A stretch of DNA of 58,230 bases, from positions 1-58,230 of the forward strand of contig NZ_SOGJ01000007.1 in the NCBI RefSeq assembly GCF_004402375.1. Reading direction: 5' to 3'. The notes beneath the pieces were generated by a model. It did not search any database, was not told the origin of the DNA, and was given only the letters and a program-made list of their open reading frames with translations. A program made the position numbers and the translations under genes. Numbering within the stretch: position 1 is the stretch's first letter; each line of letters opens with the position of its first letter. The stretch is from Cryobacterium breve (GTDB lineage: Bacteria; Actinomycetota; Actinomycetes; Actinomycetales; Microbacteriaceae). This document shows positions 32,778-42,380 of the stretch, one piece after another.

Positions 32778-33659
32778 TTATCGCGTGGACTCCAGCCGGG
32801 CAATGTGCATGGCGAGGTAGAGGATCTCAGCGTCGGTGAGCGGCGATCCACCCAGCTCGAGAATCGTCTGCACTCGTTGTGCCAACTCAAATGCCGGCGT
32901 GTGGTCCTCATGGATCAGTCTGGCCAAACCGGGAGGACATCCCGTGATCTGCGTTTGGCTTTGGGTCCGGGCGACTAGGTAGCGTAGGTGCGTCACGAAC
33001 CGGGCGATGGACATGGATTCCACAGATTCGGTGAGGCCAAGTGCCGCAGTGACCACAGCGACGATCTTGCCAATGCGCTCAGTCATTGACACCGTGGCAC
33101 CGATGTCCGTACTCGCGAACTGGGCGTTCACTAGGTGCATGGCGAAGGCAGTGGCTTCCTCGGGTGGAATCGGCACACCGAACTCGGCCGACGAAACCTC
33201 CACGGCCGTTAGGCCGATGGCCATCTCCCCAGGGTAGAGCTGAGCCACCTCCCAGTGGAGCGGATACGCGACAATTATCCCTTGCCGCGCACGTTGCACT
33301 GCAAAATGGAGGTGATCCGCCACCCCCAGCAACAGGCTTTGACTGGGTCGGATCCCTGCCCGTTCCTGGGCAAGTTCGACAACACGGCGGGCAACACGGA
33401 TCACGGCCAGGGGAGTCTCACTGATGAAGGCCGTCAGCTGGGCCATCGGATACTGCGAGTCCGGGATGAAAACTTCCGATGCTGAGCTCGGATCGATTCG
33501 ATCTCCCAACTGCTTACCGAAACCAATTCCTCGCCCTAGCAGAATCTTCCTGGCACCGGCGGAATCCGTCGCTAGAAGAGCGTTGTTGCTCAGCGCCCGG
33601 AGGACGTCGACGGTTTCTGGGTCTGGTGTCCCCGCATCGTCAAGTTCACCCTGCAACAT
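32778..33659 (-). CDS. BglG/LicT-family transcriptional antiterminator
   Basis: From the ATG at 33659 the protein has 293 residues; the frame is open further upstream but that part overlaps the glucosidase gene. An N-terminal co-antiterminator RNA-binding domain (NNALLATDS.....LLGRGIGFGKQLGD, about 22-55) is followed by two PTS regulation domains with histidines in LLLGVADHLHFAVQR and in AMHLVNAQF/HLRYL. Such proteins bind a leader RNA and prevent termination when the sugar is present, under control of the PTS permease. It is the last gene of the beta-glucoside operon. I name the family only. Confidence 0.88.
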   Translation of the reverse strand: MLQGELDDAGTPDPETVDVLRALSNNALLATDSAGARKILLGRGIGFGKQLGDRIDPSSASEVFIPDSQYPMAQLTAFISETPLAVIRVARRVVELAQERAGIRPSQSLLLGVADHLHFAVQRARQGIIVAYPLHWEVAQLYPGEMAIGLTAVEVSSAEFGVPIPPEEATAFAMHLVNAQFASTDIGATVSMTERIGKIVAVVTAALGLTESVESMSIARFVTHLRYLVARTQSQTQITGCPPGLARLIHEDHTPAFELAQRVQTILELGGSPLTDAEILYLAMHIARLESTR

Positions 33660-33694
33660 GGGATTCACCCCACCCCCGCCGACGTCCACGCGCT

Positions 33695-35146
<1,452 letters not shown>

Positions 35147-35148
35147 TC

Positions 35149-35184
35149 ACGGTAGGGGGTCCCCCGAGGGGGACCCCCTACCGT
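35149..35184. repeat. 17-bp perfect inverted repeat between PTS and glucosidase genes
   Basis: The arms ACGGTAGGGGGTCCCCC (35149-35165) and GGGGGACCCCCTACCGT (35168-35184) are exact complements with GA between. In the minus-strand mRNA this makes a very stable hairpin between the two cistrons, about 20 bases before the glucosidase start. No T-run follows on the minus strand, so it is more likely an mRNA stability, processing or partial attenuation element than a full terminator. Confidence 0.85.
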
Positions 35185-35189
35185 GTTCG

Positions 35190-37130
35190 TCACTCGGCGA
35201 TGGAAACGGTAGCTTTTACGGCCGTGGCCAGCTCTTCTCCGTGTGTGACTTCGGTTCGCGGGTACGGCAGGACGTCGTCGAAGTCCTGGGAGTTGGTCAC
35301 AATGACCGGGGTGAGCAGTGAATACCCGGCCCGTGAGATCCCTTCGTGGTCAAACTCCAGCAACAGGTCACCCTTTTTGACCTTCGCGTTGGTGTGGGTG
35401 TGGACGGTGAAATGCTCACCGTTCAGCTTCACGGTGTCGATCCCGACATGGATCAACAGCTCCACCCCATCGTCGGAGATCAGGCCGAGAGCGTGCTTGG
35501 AGGGCATCACCACGACCACGGTCCCGTCGAAGGGGGCATAGATCCGTGAATCGGTCGGTGCGATCGCGACGCCGGCACCCATGGCCCCCGTGGAGAATAC
35601 AGGATCTGGTACTTCCGACATTGGGACCACCTTGCCCGTGACCGGACTGGCAATGCTGGTGCGGCTGCCGGCGGCGGCAACCATTTCGGTGTACGCCTCC
35701 CTGGTCAGAACGGCCGAAGAAAGCGGGGTTCCGGGCTCGTGGATCTCAGCATCCAGCTCGATCACCGGGTCTTTGAAGCCGAACACGATGACCAGGACCA
35801 TGGCGCCGAAGAATGCAACAAGGCAGCCGATGATCTCGCCGAGAAGGGAGGTGGTTCCGGGCTGATAGGCGTTCACAATGGTCAACGGACCCGGTAGACC
35901 GGCATAGGCGTAGTAGCGCGAGCCGAAGAGGGCGATGACGATGGCGCCGGCCGCCCCGGCGACGCACGCCAGGAGAAACGGCTTCTTGAGCCTCAAGGTC
36001 ACACCGTAAATTGCCGGTTCGGTGATGCCGAACAGCCCGGGAATTGCGGCTGAACCCGCAACCCTCTTGAGTTCGCGGTTACGGGTCTTGAAGAAGACGC
36101 CGGCTACGGCTCCCACCTGGGCAATGACGGCGGCGGTCTGGAAAGCCTGGAAGGAGTCGCTCTGATACTGTTCGAAATTGGCGAGTACGACCGGGGTGAT
36201 ACCCCAATGAATACCGAACACCACGGCCAGCTGCCAGAAGCCACCGATCAGGGCACCAGCCAAAATTGGTAAGTCGGCCGAGAGCCAGTTATATCCGGTC
36301 GCGATACCCATGGCAGTGGCCGATGTGACCGGGCCGATTGAGAGCAGAGTCAAAGGCACTAAGAGCACGAGGCAAATTAGTGGCACAAGGATTGACCTGC
36401 CAACGCCGGTCAGGTGCTTGTTGAGGAACCGTTCCAAGTAGGAGAGCAACCACACCAGGAACAGTGGCGGCAGGACCGATGAGGTGTAGGTCGTCGGACT
36501 CAGCGCCATACCGAACAGTGTGATGGTTTCCCCGGAGCTGATCCGAGCGGCCATCTCGTTCCACGTCGGATTCATGATGGCTGCACAGCACAACACGGCG
36601 ACCAGCATGTTGGTCTTGAAATACTGAGATGCCGTGATCGCTATCAGAATAGGCAAGAACGTGAACGGAGTCCACGACATGAACGAGAAGACCTCGTCGC
36701 TGCCCGTCTCCGTGAATCCAGGCCACACCATGGAGATGACGATCAGTGCACCCTGAAGAAGGCCAGCGGCGGCCAGGATGTAGACGAACGGCGCAAAGAC
36801 GGCGGACATTGTCGCGATGACGCGGCTGACGATGCTCAGCTTCGGCCCGGCGCCGGCATCCGCCCGATTTTCCAGCTTCAGTTCTTGGGCAACGGCGTCA
36901 TAGACCTCTCCGACGTGGGTGCCGATGACAACCTGGAACTGCCCACCGCTCTCAACAACGGTGATCACCCCCGGAAGGGCGGCGATTCTGGCTTTCGCGT
37001 TCGGTGGTGTGGAGCTCAGGACGAGCCGCAGCCTGGTTGCACACCGAGTCGCTTGGTCGATGTTCTTCTCGCCACCGACGAGATCGATGATATCTCGTCC
37101 CAGCTTTGGATAATCTCGTACGGTTGCCAC
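35190..37130 (-). CDS. Beta-glucoside-specific PTS enzyme IIBCA
   Basis: The 646-residue protein starts at a GTG. The IIB domain is N-terminal, with the phosphorylated cysteine in QATRCATRLRL (C30). About ten membrane segments of the IIC domain span roughly 100-470, including GITEPAIYGV. The IIA domain is C-terminal with the active histidine in LLIHVGIDTVKLNGEHF. This order is typical of BglF/BglP permeases, which phosphorylate beta-glucosides during uptake and regulate the BglG/LicT antiterminator. It is the first gene of the operon. Confidence 0.93.
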   Translation of the reverse strand: MATVRDYPKLGRDIIDLVGGEKNIDQATRCATRLRLVLSSTPPNAKARIAALPGVITVVESGGQFQVVIGTHVGEVYDAVAQELKLENRADAGAGPKLSIVSRVIATMSAVFAPFVYILAAAGLLQGALIVISMVWPGFTETGSDEVFSFMSWTPFTFLPILIAITASQYFKTNMLVAVLCCAAIMNPTWNEMAARISSGETITLFGMALSPTTYTSSVLPPLFLVWLLSYLERFLNKHLTGVGRSILVPLICLVLLVPLTLLSIGPVTSATAMGIATGYNWLSADLPILAGALIGGFWQLAVVFGIHWGITPVVLANFEQYQSDSFQAFQTAAVIAQVGAVAGVFFKTRNRELKRVAGSAAIPGLFGITEPAIYGVTLRLKKPFLLACVAGAAGAIVIALFGSRYYAYAGLPGPLTIVNAYQPGTTSLLGEIIGCLVAFFGAMVLVIVFGFKDPVIELDAEIHEPGTPLSSAVLTREAYTEMVAAAGSRTSIASPVTGKVVPMSEVPDPVFSTGAMGAGVAIAPTDSRIYAPFDGTVVVVMPSKHALGLISDDGVELLIHVGIDTVKLNGEHFTVHTHTNAKVKKGDLLLEFDHEGISRAGYSLLTPVIVTNSQDFDDVLPYPRTEVTHGEELATAVKATVSIAE

Positions 37131-37300
37131 GGTGGGATCCCCTTATTGTCGGGTTTCAGCATTCGGCGGCACATCCCGGCACGGGATTCCTCTTCCGAAC
37201 AAGCCTGATGGCCGAACGGTTTCCAGGCGGTGGATCCGCCGGACAGTGCCCGTGGGGCACTTTGCGAGGAATACAAGAGGTCGGGGACATCGACAACGAT
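37131..37300 (-). promoter_or_regulatory. Leader of the beta-glucoside operon with several small hairpins
   Basis: Read on the minus strand, the leader contains GTGCCC-CAC-GGGCAC, GGCGG-ATCCA-CCGCC followed by TGGAAACC, and ATCCCG-TGC-CGGGAT. The middle part GGATCCACCGCCTGGAAACC is loosely like the RAT sites bound by BglG/LicT proteins. The operon encodes such an antiterminator, so a RAT/terminator switch is expected here. The exact site is a guess. The following stretch 37301-37570 shows no gene. Confidence 0.4.
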
Positions 37301-37570
37301 GGAGGCCTCGAAGCAGGTGAGGTCGGCAGTCAGCAATGAAGTACCGGACCTCGGGTTCTTGCCTCGGATGAGTAACACGCCCGACAGTCTGTGGCGAGCC
37401 TAGCATGTGGCCCGTCACACACACCCTGCTGGCCAACGAGCCGTCGCGTTTCGCGCGAGCTCTGGATGGCGGCTTGCTCAGTCGACGCCATACCCAACGG
37501 CTGATGATCGGCATCCATTCGACGATCTTTGGGCCGCCAATCGGGATACGGCAATCACCGCCACGGTGCC

Positions 37571-37756
37571 TCACACAGGGCTCGTCCAAGCGATGCCGGC
37601 GGTGCCCGCAATGTAGAGCGTGGTGACGATGGTGAGCGTCCCGATTGACAGGGCAACCAGCTGCGGCACGAAAAGACCGAGAAGGATGCCCCGCTTGGTC
37701 AGTCGTGAGAACTGCGCCGGCGCGAATGGGTACTCAGCTCGAACTTGTCCGTGCAT
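37571..37756 (-). CDS. SCO6880-like conjugation protein, N-terminal fragment
   Basis: The frame from the ATG at 37756 gives about 61 residues: YPFAPAQFSRLTKRGILLGLFVPQLVALSIGTLTIVTTLYIAG. The pattern of a short polar N terminus with F.....RG.LLGL..PQL and two membrane helices matches the start of SCO6880-type proteins, components of actinobacterial conjugation systems that are several hundred residues long. Here it stops shortly after the second helix. It is thus a truncated remnant, divergent from the beta-glucoside operon. Confidence 0.55.
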   Translation of the reverse strand: MHGQVRAEYPFAPAQFSRLTKRGILLGLFVPQLVALSIGTLTIVTTLYIAGTAGIAWTSPV

Positions 37757-37779
37757 GACTGCACGTCCCTCTCTGCTGA

Positions 37780-37926
37780 TCAGCCGGTGATGATCGCGGC
37801 GCCGCATGACACGAGCACGCTCAGGATGAGGCCGACGGTCGTCACCGCGCCGACGATGATTCGATACTGCTCGATGCTGTTCGGCGGGTGTTCGAACGGG
37901 TAGACCACCGACGGGGCGTCGACCAT
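37780..37926 (-). CDS. Small membrane protein, probable conjugation-cluster remnant
   Basis: From the ATG at 37926 the product has 48 residues with one strong membrane helix (IIVGAVTTVGLILSVLVSCGAAII) after EHPPNSIEQYR. It lies 23 bases upstream of the SCO6880-like fragment on the same strand. Small membrane proteins of this form precede SCO6880-type genes in actinobacterial transfer clusters. The start could be upstream, and the identification is contextual. Confidence 0.45.
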   Translation of the reverse strand: MVDAPSVVYPFEHPPNSIEQYRIIVGAVTTVGLILSVLVSCGAAIITG

Positions 37927-38052
37927 GCCCACTACGCGGCGCTTCAGAATGATTCGGAGCGCTTCAATCAGTGACCTACATTGACAGAACTGTGGACGCG
38001 TACTAAACCGAAATTTGAATTGACAGGGAGCATTATTCTCGGAGAGGTCATC

Positions 38053-38364
38053 ATGACCACAGAGCGTGAGCCAACATTTCCCGAAGAAATCGGTCGGATG
38101 AAAGTTCAGCGGGTGAGCGTTGGCGAGATTCAAATTGGCGCGGTGGCAACTGACAGCGGTCGCGTCATGGCATTTCGCCTCAGGGACAACGGCGGCTTCG
38201 GGCCATCAGAAGATGACATAAATTGCATCATCTGCGGCATCGTTGAGCGGGAGCGCTGCGAGGACCGGAACCCGAACGACCGCGCTGGGTACGACGCTTG
38301 TGTTGCCAAGATCAGCTGCCCAACCTGCAAGAAGGCAGGTTCATGGCAACTGATCGCAATCTAG
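38053..38364 (+). CDS. Small protein with a four-cysteine, zinc-ribbon-like C terminus
   Basis: The ATG at 38053 follows GGAGAGG and gives 103 residues. The N-terminal half is plain (QRVSVGEIQIGAVATDSGRVMAFRL). The C-terminal half contains CIICG, ERCED, CVAK and SCPTCKK, that is two CxxC pairs and two more cysteines. This could hold zinc. I recognise no family. It stands alone between the conjugation remnant and the cyclase gene, and may belong to the same mobile remnant. Confidence 0.6.
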   Translation: MTTEREPTFPEEIGRMKVQRVSVGEIQIGAVATDSGRVMAFRLRDNGGFGPSEDDINCIICGIVERERCEDRNPNDRAGYDACVAKISCPTCKKAGSWQLIAI

Positions 38365-38508
38365 ACACTGCTTCCTTACCGACCCTCGAACCACCGGGCC
38401 TTGACGTGGACGCCCGGAGGGTATCGGTGACGAGACGGCATGGCGCCCCTGGGTCTGCGGCCCACGGACTAGACGGGACCAATCTCGAATAGGGCACCAT
38501 GTCGCGAA

Positions 38509-39963
38509 TCAGAGTACTGGGTGGCCCTCCGCGGGCGAGGCGTCGCCGACTATGACGGTGGTGTCCTGGTCTTTCCCCGCGCGCTTGGACCGATACATCG
38601 CCTCATCGGCTTGTTCGAGAATCAGGTCGGGAGGGATGTGATCCGGCACTCCGCCGAGATACAGGATGGTGCCGATACTCCCGGTGACCCGCTTCTGGCT
38701 CGCGCGCCCGGTGAGCGGCTTGCGGAGGGTGGCATGCAGGCGTTCGACGACACGGTCCACCTCATCGGGTGTCACGTCCTCGCAGAGGACCACGAACTCG
38801 TCCCCGCCGAGTCGCCCTACGAGGTCGCCATGGCGAACGACCGACGACAGTCTGGAGCCGACCTCGCTCAGCACACTGTCACCGGTGGCGTGTCCCAACT
38901 CATCGTTGATGAGTTTGAAACCGTCCAGATCGATGAGGAGAAGTGCGATCGAACGGTGGTTGAGCCGTGAGAGGGTCACCGCGTCGCTGAGACGTTTTTG
39001 GATGAGGCGACGGGAGGCAAGGCCCGTGAGCGGATCGATGAGCGTTAGCCGTTCAAGTTGCTGGAGGAGGTGGATGCGTGTCAGCACCTGGGTGGACTGA
39101 CGCGCGAGGGCTTCGTAGAGCCCGATGTCGTCCGGTTCGAAGCTCCTTGAACGTGCGAAGGAACTGATCAGGACACCGAGCGGAGATGCTTCTTCCGACA
39201 ACGGCACGGACACGAGTGTCTCCACCTGGGCGCCTCGCATCACTTCGGCGAGCCCTGATGACTTGGCCAAGGGATCAGCGCGCGACAGAATCATCGTGCC
39301 CTCGGGGCGGGCCAGTAGCCTGGCTGGCCCGTCGCCGGACAGATCAAGCAGTCCGAGCGCGGGATTTCCCGATGCCAGGTCCAGCTTCCCCTCAGCGTTC
39401 AGGAGATACATCGAGACGTTGGACGCAGCGAACGCCTCACGGGTGATCTTCGTCAGCTGATTCGCCAGCGCTGTGTCGGTAGTGGCCTCGGTCAACACTC
39501 TTGATGCGTTCTGCAGAACCCTTATCCGAGTTTCCGACGCCTCCGCCTTGCGTTGGGCGGCGAGGAGCTCTCGCTCGTATTCCTGGCGCTCGCTGGCATC
39601 GAAGACGGCCGTCCGGATGGTGACAGGTTCCCCATTTCCATCCGTGGTCACGGTGCTATTGACCATCATCGGCAGCGCGGTGCCGTTCGCGTGCCGGAAC
39701 GACACCGCCACCTCTTTTACTTCACCTCGAAGGTGGAGAACCGAGAGATATCGAGTCTCGAACATCAACTGGCTGCCAGGTCGGAGGAACGAGACGAACG
39801 GCTGGCCGACGAGTTCCTCGCGCTGATATCCCGTCCACTTCAGCAGAGTTTCGTTGACCCGGATGATGATGCCGTTGATCGTTGTGGAGAGGTGCCCGCA
39901 CGGCGCGTGCTCATAGAGATCCTCGAATATGCTCTCGACCCCACGATCGCCAGCGTCACTCAT
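38509..39963 (-). CDS. PAS-GAF-GGDEF diguanylate cyclase
   Basis: The 484-residue protein has a PAS domain (about 10-130, with INGIIIRVNETLLKWTGYQREELVG), a short coiled segment, a GAF domain (about 155-300) and a GGDEF domain (about 310-470). The active site GGDEF is intact. A product-inhibition I-site RHGD lies exactly five residues before it. The enzyme should make cyclic di-GMP in response to a small ligand or redox cue sensed by PAS/GAF. Its ATG overlaps the stop of an RsbQ-like hydrolase gene (ATGA), so the hydrolase probably supplies or relays the signal. Confidence 0.93.
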   Translation of the reverse strand: MSDAGDRGVESIFEDLYEHAPCGHLSTTINGIIIRVNETLLKWTGYQREELVGQPFVSFLRPGSQLMFETRYLSVLHLRGEVKEVAVSFRHANGTALPMMVNSTVTTDGNGEPVTIRTAVFDASERQEYERELLAAQRKAEASETRIRVLQNASRVLTEATTDTALANQLTKITREAFAASNVSMYLLNAEGKLDLASGNPALGLLDLSGDGPARLLARPEGTMILSRADPLAKSSGLAEVMRGAQVETLVSVPLSEEASPLGVLISSFARSRSFEPDDIGLYEALARQSTQVLTRIHLLQQLERLTLIDPLTGLASRRLIQKRLSDAVTLSRLNHRSIALLLIDLDGFKLINDELGHATGDSVLSEVGSRLSSVVRHGDLVGRLGGDEFVVLCEDVTPDEVDRVVERLHATLRKPLTGRASQKRVTGSIGTILYLGGVPDHIPPDLILEQADEAMYRSKRAGKDQDTTVIVGDASPAEGHPVL

Positions 39964-40814
39964 TTCAGGTAGGCAAAAATGGCATCCGTCAGAGCGTCGG
40001 GTGCCGACAGGTTAGGGATGTGGCCGGTGGCTGCGAGAGTGACCAAGGTACTGCCTGCTATCTGTTGGTGAACGTAGCGCGCGACGGCGGCGGGGGCGAC
40101 GATGTCGGCGGAGCATTCGAGGATCAGAGTCGGCGTGGTGACCAGGGGGAGGTCCTCCCGGTTGTCGGAAAGGAACGTGACACGAGCGAAATGGCGGGCG
40201 ATCGTCGGGTCGGTGCTGCAGAAGTTCTCCGTCAGCTCATTTCCCAGCTCAGGTCGGTCCGGGTTTCCCATCATCAGTGGTGCCATAATCGATGACCAGC
40301 CGAAATAGTTCGAATCCAGATCGTCCAACATTGAGTTGATGTCTTCGACCTCGAATCCTCCCGCATAGCCCGGCGCATTGATGTATCGAGGGGACGGGGT
40401 GACCAGTACGAGAGCGCCGAAGCGGGACGAGTCTCGGTTCGCGGCGAGCACACCAATCATCCCGCTGACAGAGTGACCGACATAGACAACGTCGGTGACG
40501 TCCAGCTCATCAAGGATCTCCAGCAGGTCGTCCGCATACCCGAGCAACGAGTCATACTTCCAAAAGCTGTAGGCAGACGCATCGGAATTGCCTGCTCCGA
40601 CGTGGTCGAACACGATGACCTTGTAGTCCGCGAGAAAGGCGGGGGTGACAAGTCGCCATGCGCTTTGGTTACACCCAAAGCCGTGTGCGAACACGATTGC
40701 ACGGCCGTCCGGGTTGCCACTCACCGTGACATTGTTGCGCCGCGAGACCGCTGAGGGCACGCCACTGGCAGCAGTCGTCGCCTCGGAAGAGGGTGGCCCA
40801 GCTTCGATGAGCAT
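39960..40814 (-). CDS. RsbQ-like alpha/beta hydrolase
   Basis: The ATG at 40814 gives 284 residues. The protein shows RAIVFAHGFGCNQSAWRLV (oxyanion region), nucleophile serine in VVYVGHSVSGMIGV, the acid in LILECSADIVAP and the catalytic histidine in AATGHIPNLSAP. These blocks are the RsbQ/KAI2/D14 signature. RsbQ partners a PAS-bearing regulator in Bacillus stress signalling and is thought to supply or process a small hydrophobic ligand. Here the partner is a PAS-GAF-GGDEF cyclase, translated from an overlapping start codon. Confidence 0.9.
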   Translation of the reverse strand: MLIEAGPPSSEATTAASGVPSAVSRRNNVTVSGNPDGRAIVFAHGFGCNQSAWRLVTPAFLADYKVIVFDHVGAGNSDASAYSFWKYDSLLGYADDLLEILDELDVTDVVYVGHSVSGMIGVLAANRDSSRFGALVLVTPSPRYINAPGYAGGFEVEDINSMLDDLDSNYFGWSSIMAPLMMGNPDRPELGNELTENFCSTDPTIARHFARVTFLSDNREDLPLVTTPTLILECSADIVAPAAVARYVHQQIAGSTLVTLAATGHIPNLSAPDALTDAIFAYLK

Positions 40815-41028
40815 GCGTGTGGCCTTCGCTGTTCGGTAGCCCGGCTGACAACGTGTGCCCCGTGGCTTTGCGTCCCCGGCTCGCGCCGGGTTTGCCTGCA
40901 TGATGAGCAAATGCCCATACGTCGCCTGACTCTATCAGGGGACCCAATCACCTTGACCGCCGCGGGGCTAACAACCCGATGTGACGACTTCAGGCGCTGC
41001 CCCTTTCAGCAGCTCTCGCAGTCGTGGA

Positions 41029-41637
41029 TCAGCCAAGGAACGCTGCGTCGTAGACCGCGCGGAGCTCATCACTGTCCGTCCCGGTGACGCCGCATCCGCT
41101 GATCGTTCCATCGACAGCGCCGACGAGGTAGGTCTGGCCGACCTCGAAGGGAACACCCGAGAAGTCGGAGGTCATCGCGTCGACCTGCGTCACCTCCACC
41201 CGGTCGGCGATGTCGCCGGCGAACCGTTCCGTGACCTCCAGCAGAACAGTGTCGCCCTGGATCTGCAGCACCCTCGCGGCGAACGCCTGCTCCTGCGCCG
41301 CGACGGTCGCCGGCTCGAGCATGAGGCAGCTACCGCTAGCGAGGCCTCCGCCCAGGGGAGGCTGCAACGCCTCCACGGTGGGTTCCGGGCCGACAACGAC
41401 GAGGGGCACGACGATTGCGGCGGCGATGGCGAGGCCGGCGGTGATGCCGACTACAGGCATCCACCGCCGGAAGGCGCGTCGCGGGGCCTTGGGTCTGACA
41501 GCCGTGGTGGGAGGGGACTGGTCGGTCATGATCTGCTCCATTCTGTGGTCGAGCCAGGTCGGCGAGGTCGGGGGCAGCGTGCGAGCCGGATCGGCGGCGC
41601 GCAGCTGATCGCGCAGCACACGGTCATCGTCGTGCAT
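41029..41637 (-). CDS. Single-span membrane protein, probable partner of the adjacent ECF sigma factor
   Basis: From the ATG at 41637, which follows GGAGGGAG, the product has 202 residues. A cytoplasmic N terminus (about 1-65) with LRDQLRAADPARTLPP is followed by one membrane helix (WMPVVGITAGLAIAAAIVVPLVVV) and an extracytoplasmic domain with two cysteines (SGSCLML, ISGCGVT). The gene starts 14 bases inside the sigma-factor gene, which is typical of sigma/anti-sigma pairs. It has no zinc-binding anti-sigma motif, so the function is inferred from context. Confidence 0.72.
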   Translation of the reverse strand: MHDDDRVLRDQLRAADPARTLPPTSPTWLDHRMEQIMTDQSPPTTAVRPKAPRRAFRRWMPVVGITAGLAIAAAIVVPLVVVGPEPTVEALQPPLGGGLASGSCLMLEPATVAAQEQAFAARVLQIQGDTVLLEVTERFAGDIADRVEVTQVDAMTSDFSGVPFEVGQTYLVGAVDGTISGCGVTGTDSDELRAVYDAAFLG

Positions 41638-42199
41638 CGTTGCTCCCTCCGTCGTCAGGTACATGTCCGGTCGGGTTGCCGGATTTCAGTAGTTCCTGCT
41701 TGAGTCGCGCCTTCGCGCGGTGCAGGCGGATCGCTGCCGCGTTGTTGCTGATGCCGAGCACGACGGCAATGCGCGGGCTCGTCAACTCATCCCACGCCCA
41801 CAGCCGCAGGATCTCGGCGTCGCTTCGTCGCAGGCCGGCGAGAGCGGTGGTCACGCGGGTCGCCTCGGGTGTGCCGCCAACGATGGATGCTGCCGGGTTC
41901 TCGTGCGCAGCGGCCGGCGGCGGATCGATGGCGATGATGCGGCCGACGAGACGGTTGCGGCGACGCTCGGCGCGTTGAGCATTGCTGAGGCACTGTCGAG
42001 CGACGACGATCGCCCAGGGGAGCGCGTCGTCGGGCACCTCGTCGAGTCGGCGCCAGCACACCAGGAGGGTGTCGCCGATCACATCGTCGGCCGTCGCGGC
42101 GTCGGTGCGTCGGCTCAGGTAGCGGCGCACGGGGTCGGCGACGAGTTCGACGAGATTGCGCATCCGCTTCTCGCGATCGGTGTCGGTCACAACTCTCAT
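41624..42199 (-). CDS. ECF-type RNA polymerase sigma factor
   Basis: The 191-residue protein has region 2 RRYLSRRTDAATADDVIGDTLLVCWRRLDEVP and region 4 LAGLRRSDAEILRLWAWDELTSPRIAVVLGISNNAAAIRLHRAKARLK. Both are typical of SigE-like ECF factors of actinobacteria. It overlaps the membrane protein gene downstream by 14 bases. It is a second sigma/membrane-partner pair in this window, similar in design to the one at 25764-27658 but divergent in sequence. Confidence 0.9.
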   Translation of the reverse strand: MRVVTDTDREKRMRNLVELVADPVRRYLSRRTDAATADDVIGDTLLVCWRRLDEVPDDALPWAIVVARQCLSNAQRAERRRNRLVGRIIAIDPPPAAAHENPAASIVGGTPEATRVTTALAGLRRSDAEILRLWAWDELTSPRIAVVLGISNNAAAIRLHRAKARLKQELLKSGNPTGHVPDDGGSNDARR

Positions 42200-42380
42200 A
42201 CTGAGGCATGTCCGGCACAGTCACGGGGATTTCATGCCAGCTGCGCTCGCTGGGGGAAATCGGCGATGACCGTGGGCCGGGTGCAGCGAGAGGATAATTC
42301 GGGAAGGCGGCTCTGTCACAAGGGTGGTCACGCCACATGTTCGGTGTGGCGCTTTTCAATGCTGTTCTCTAGGAGTACCC

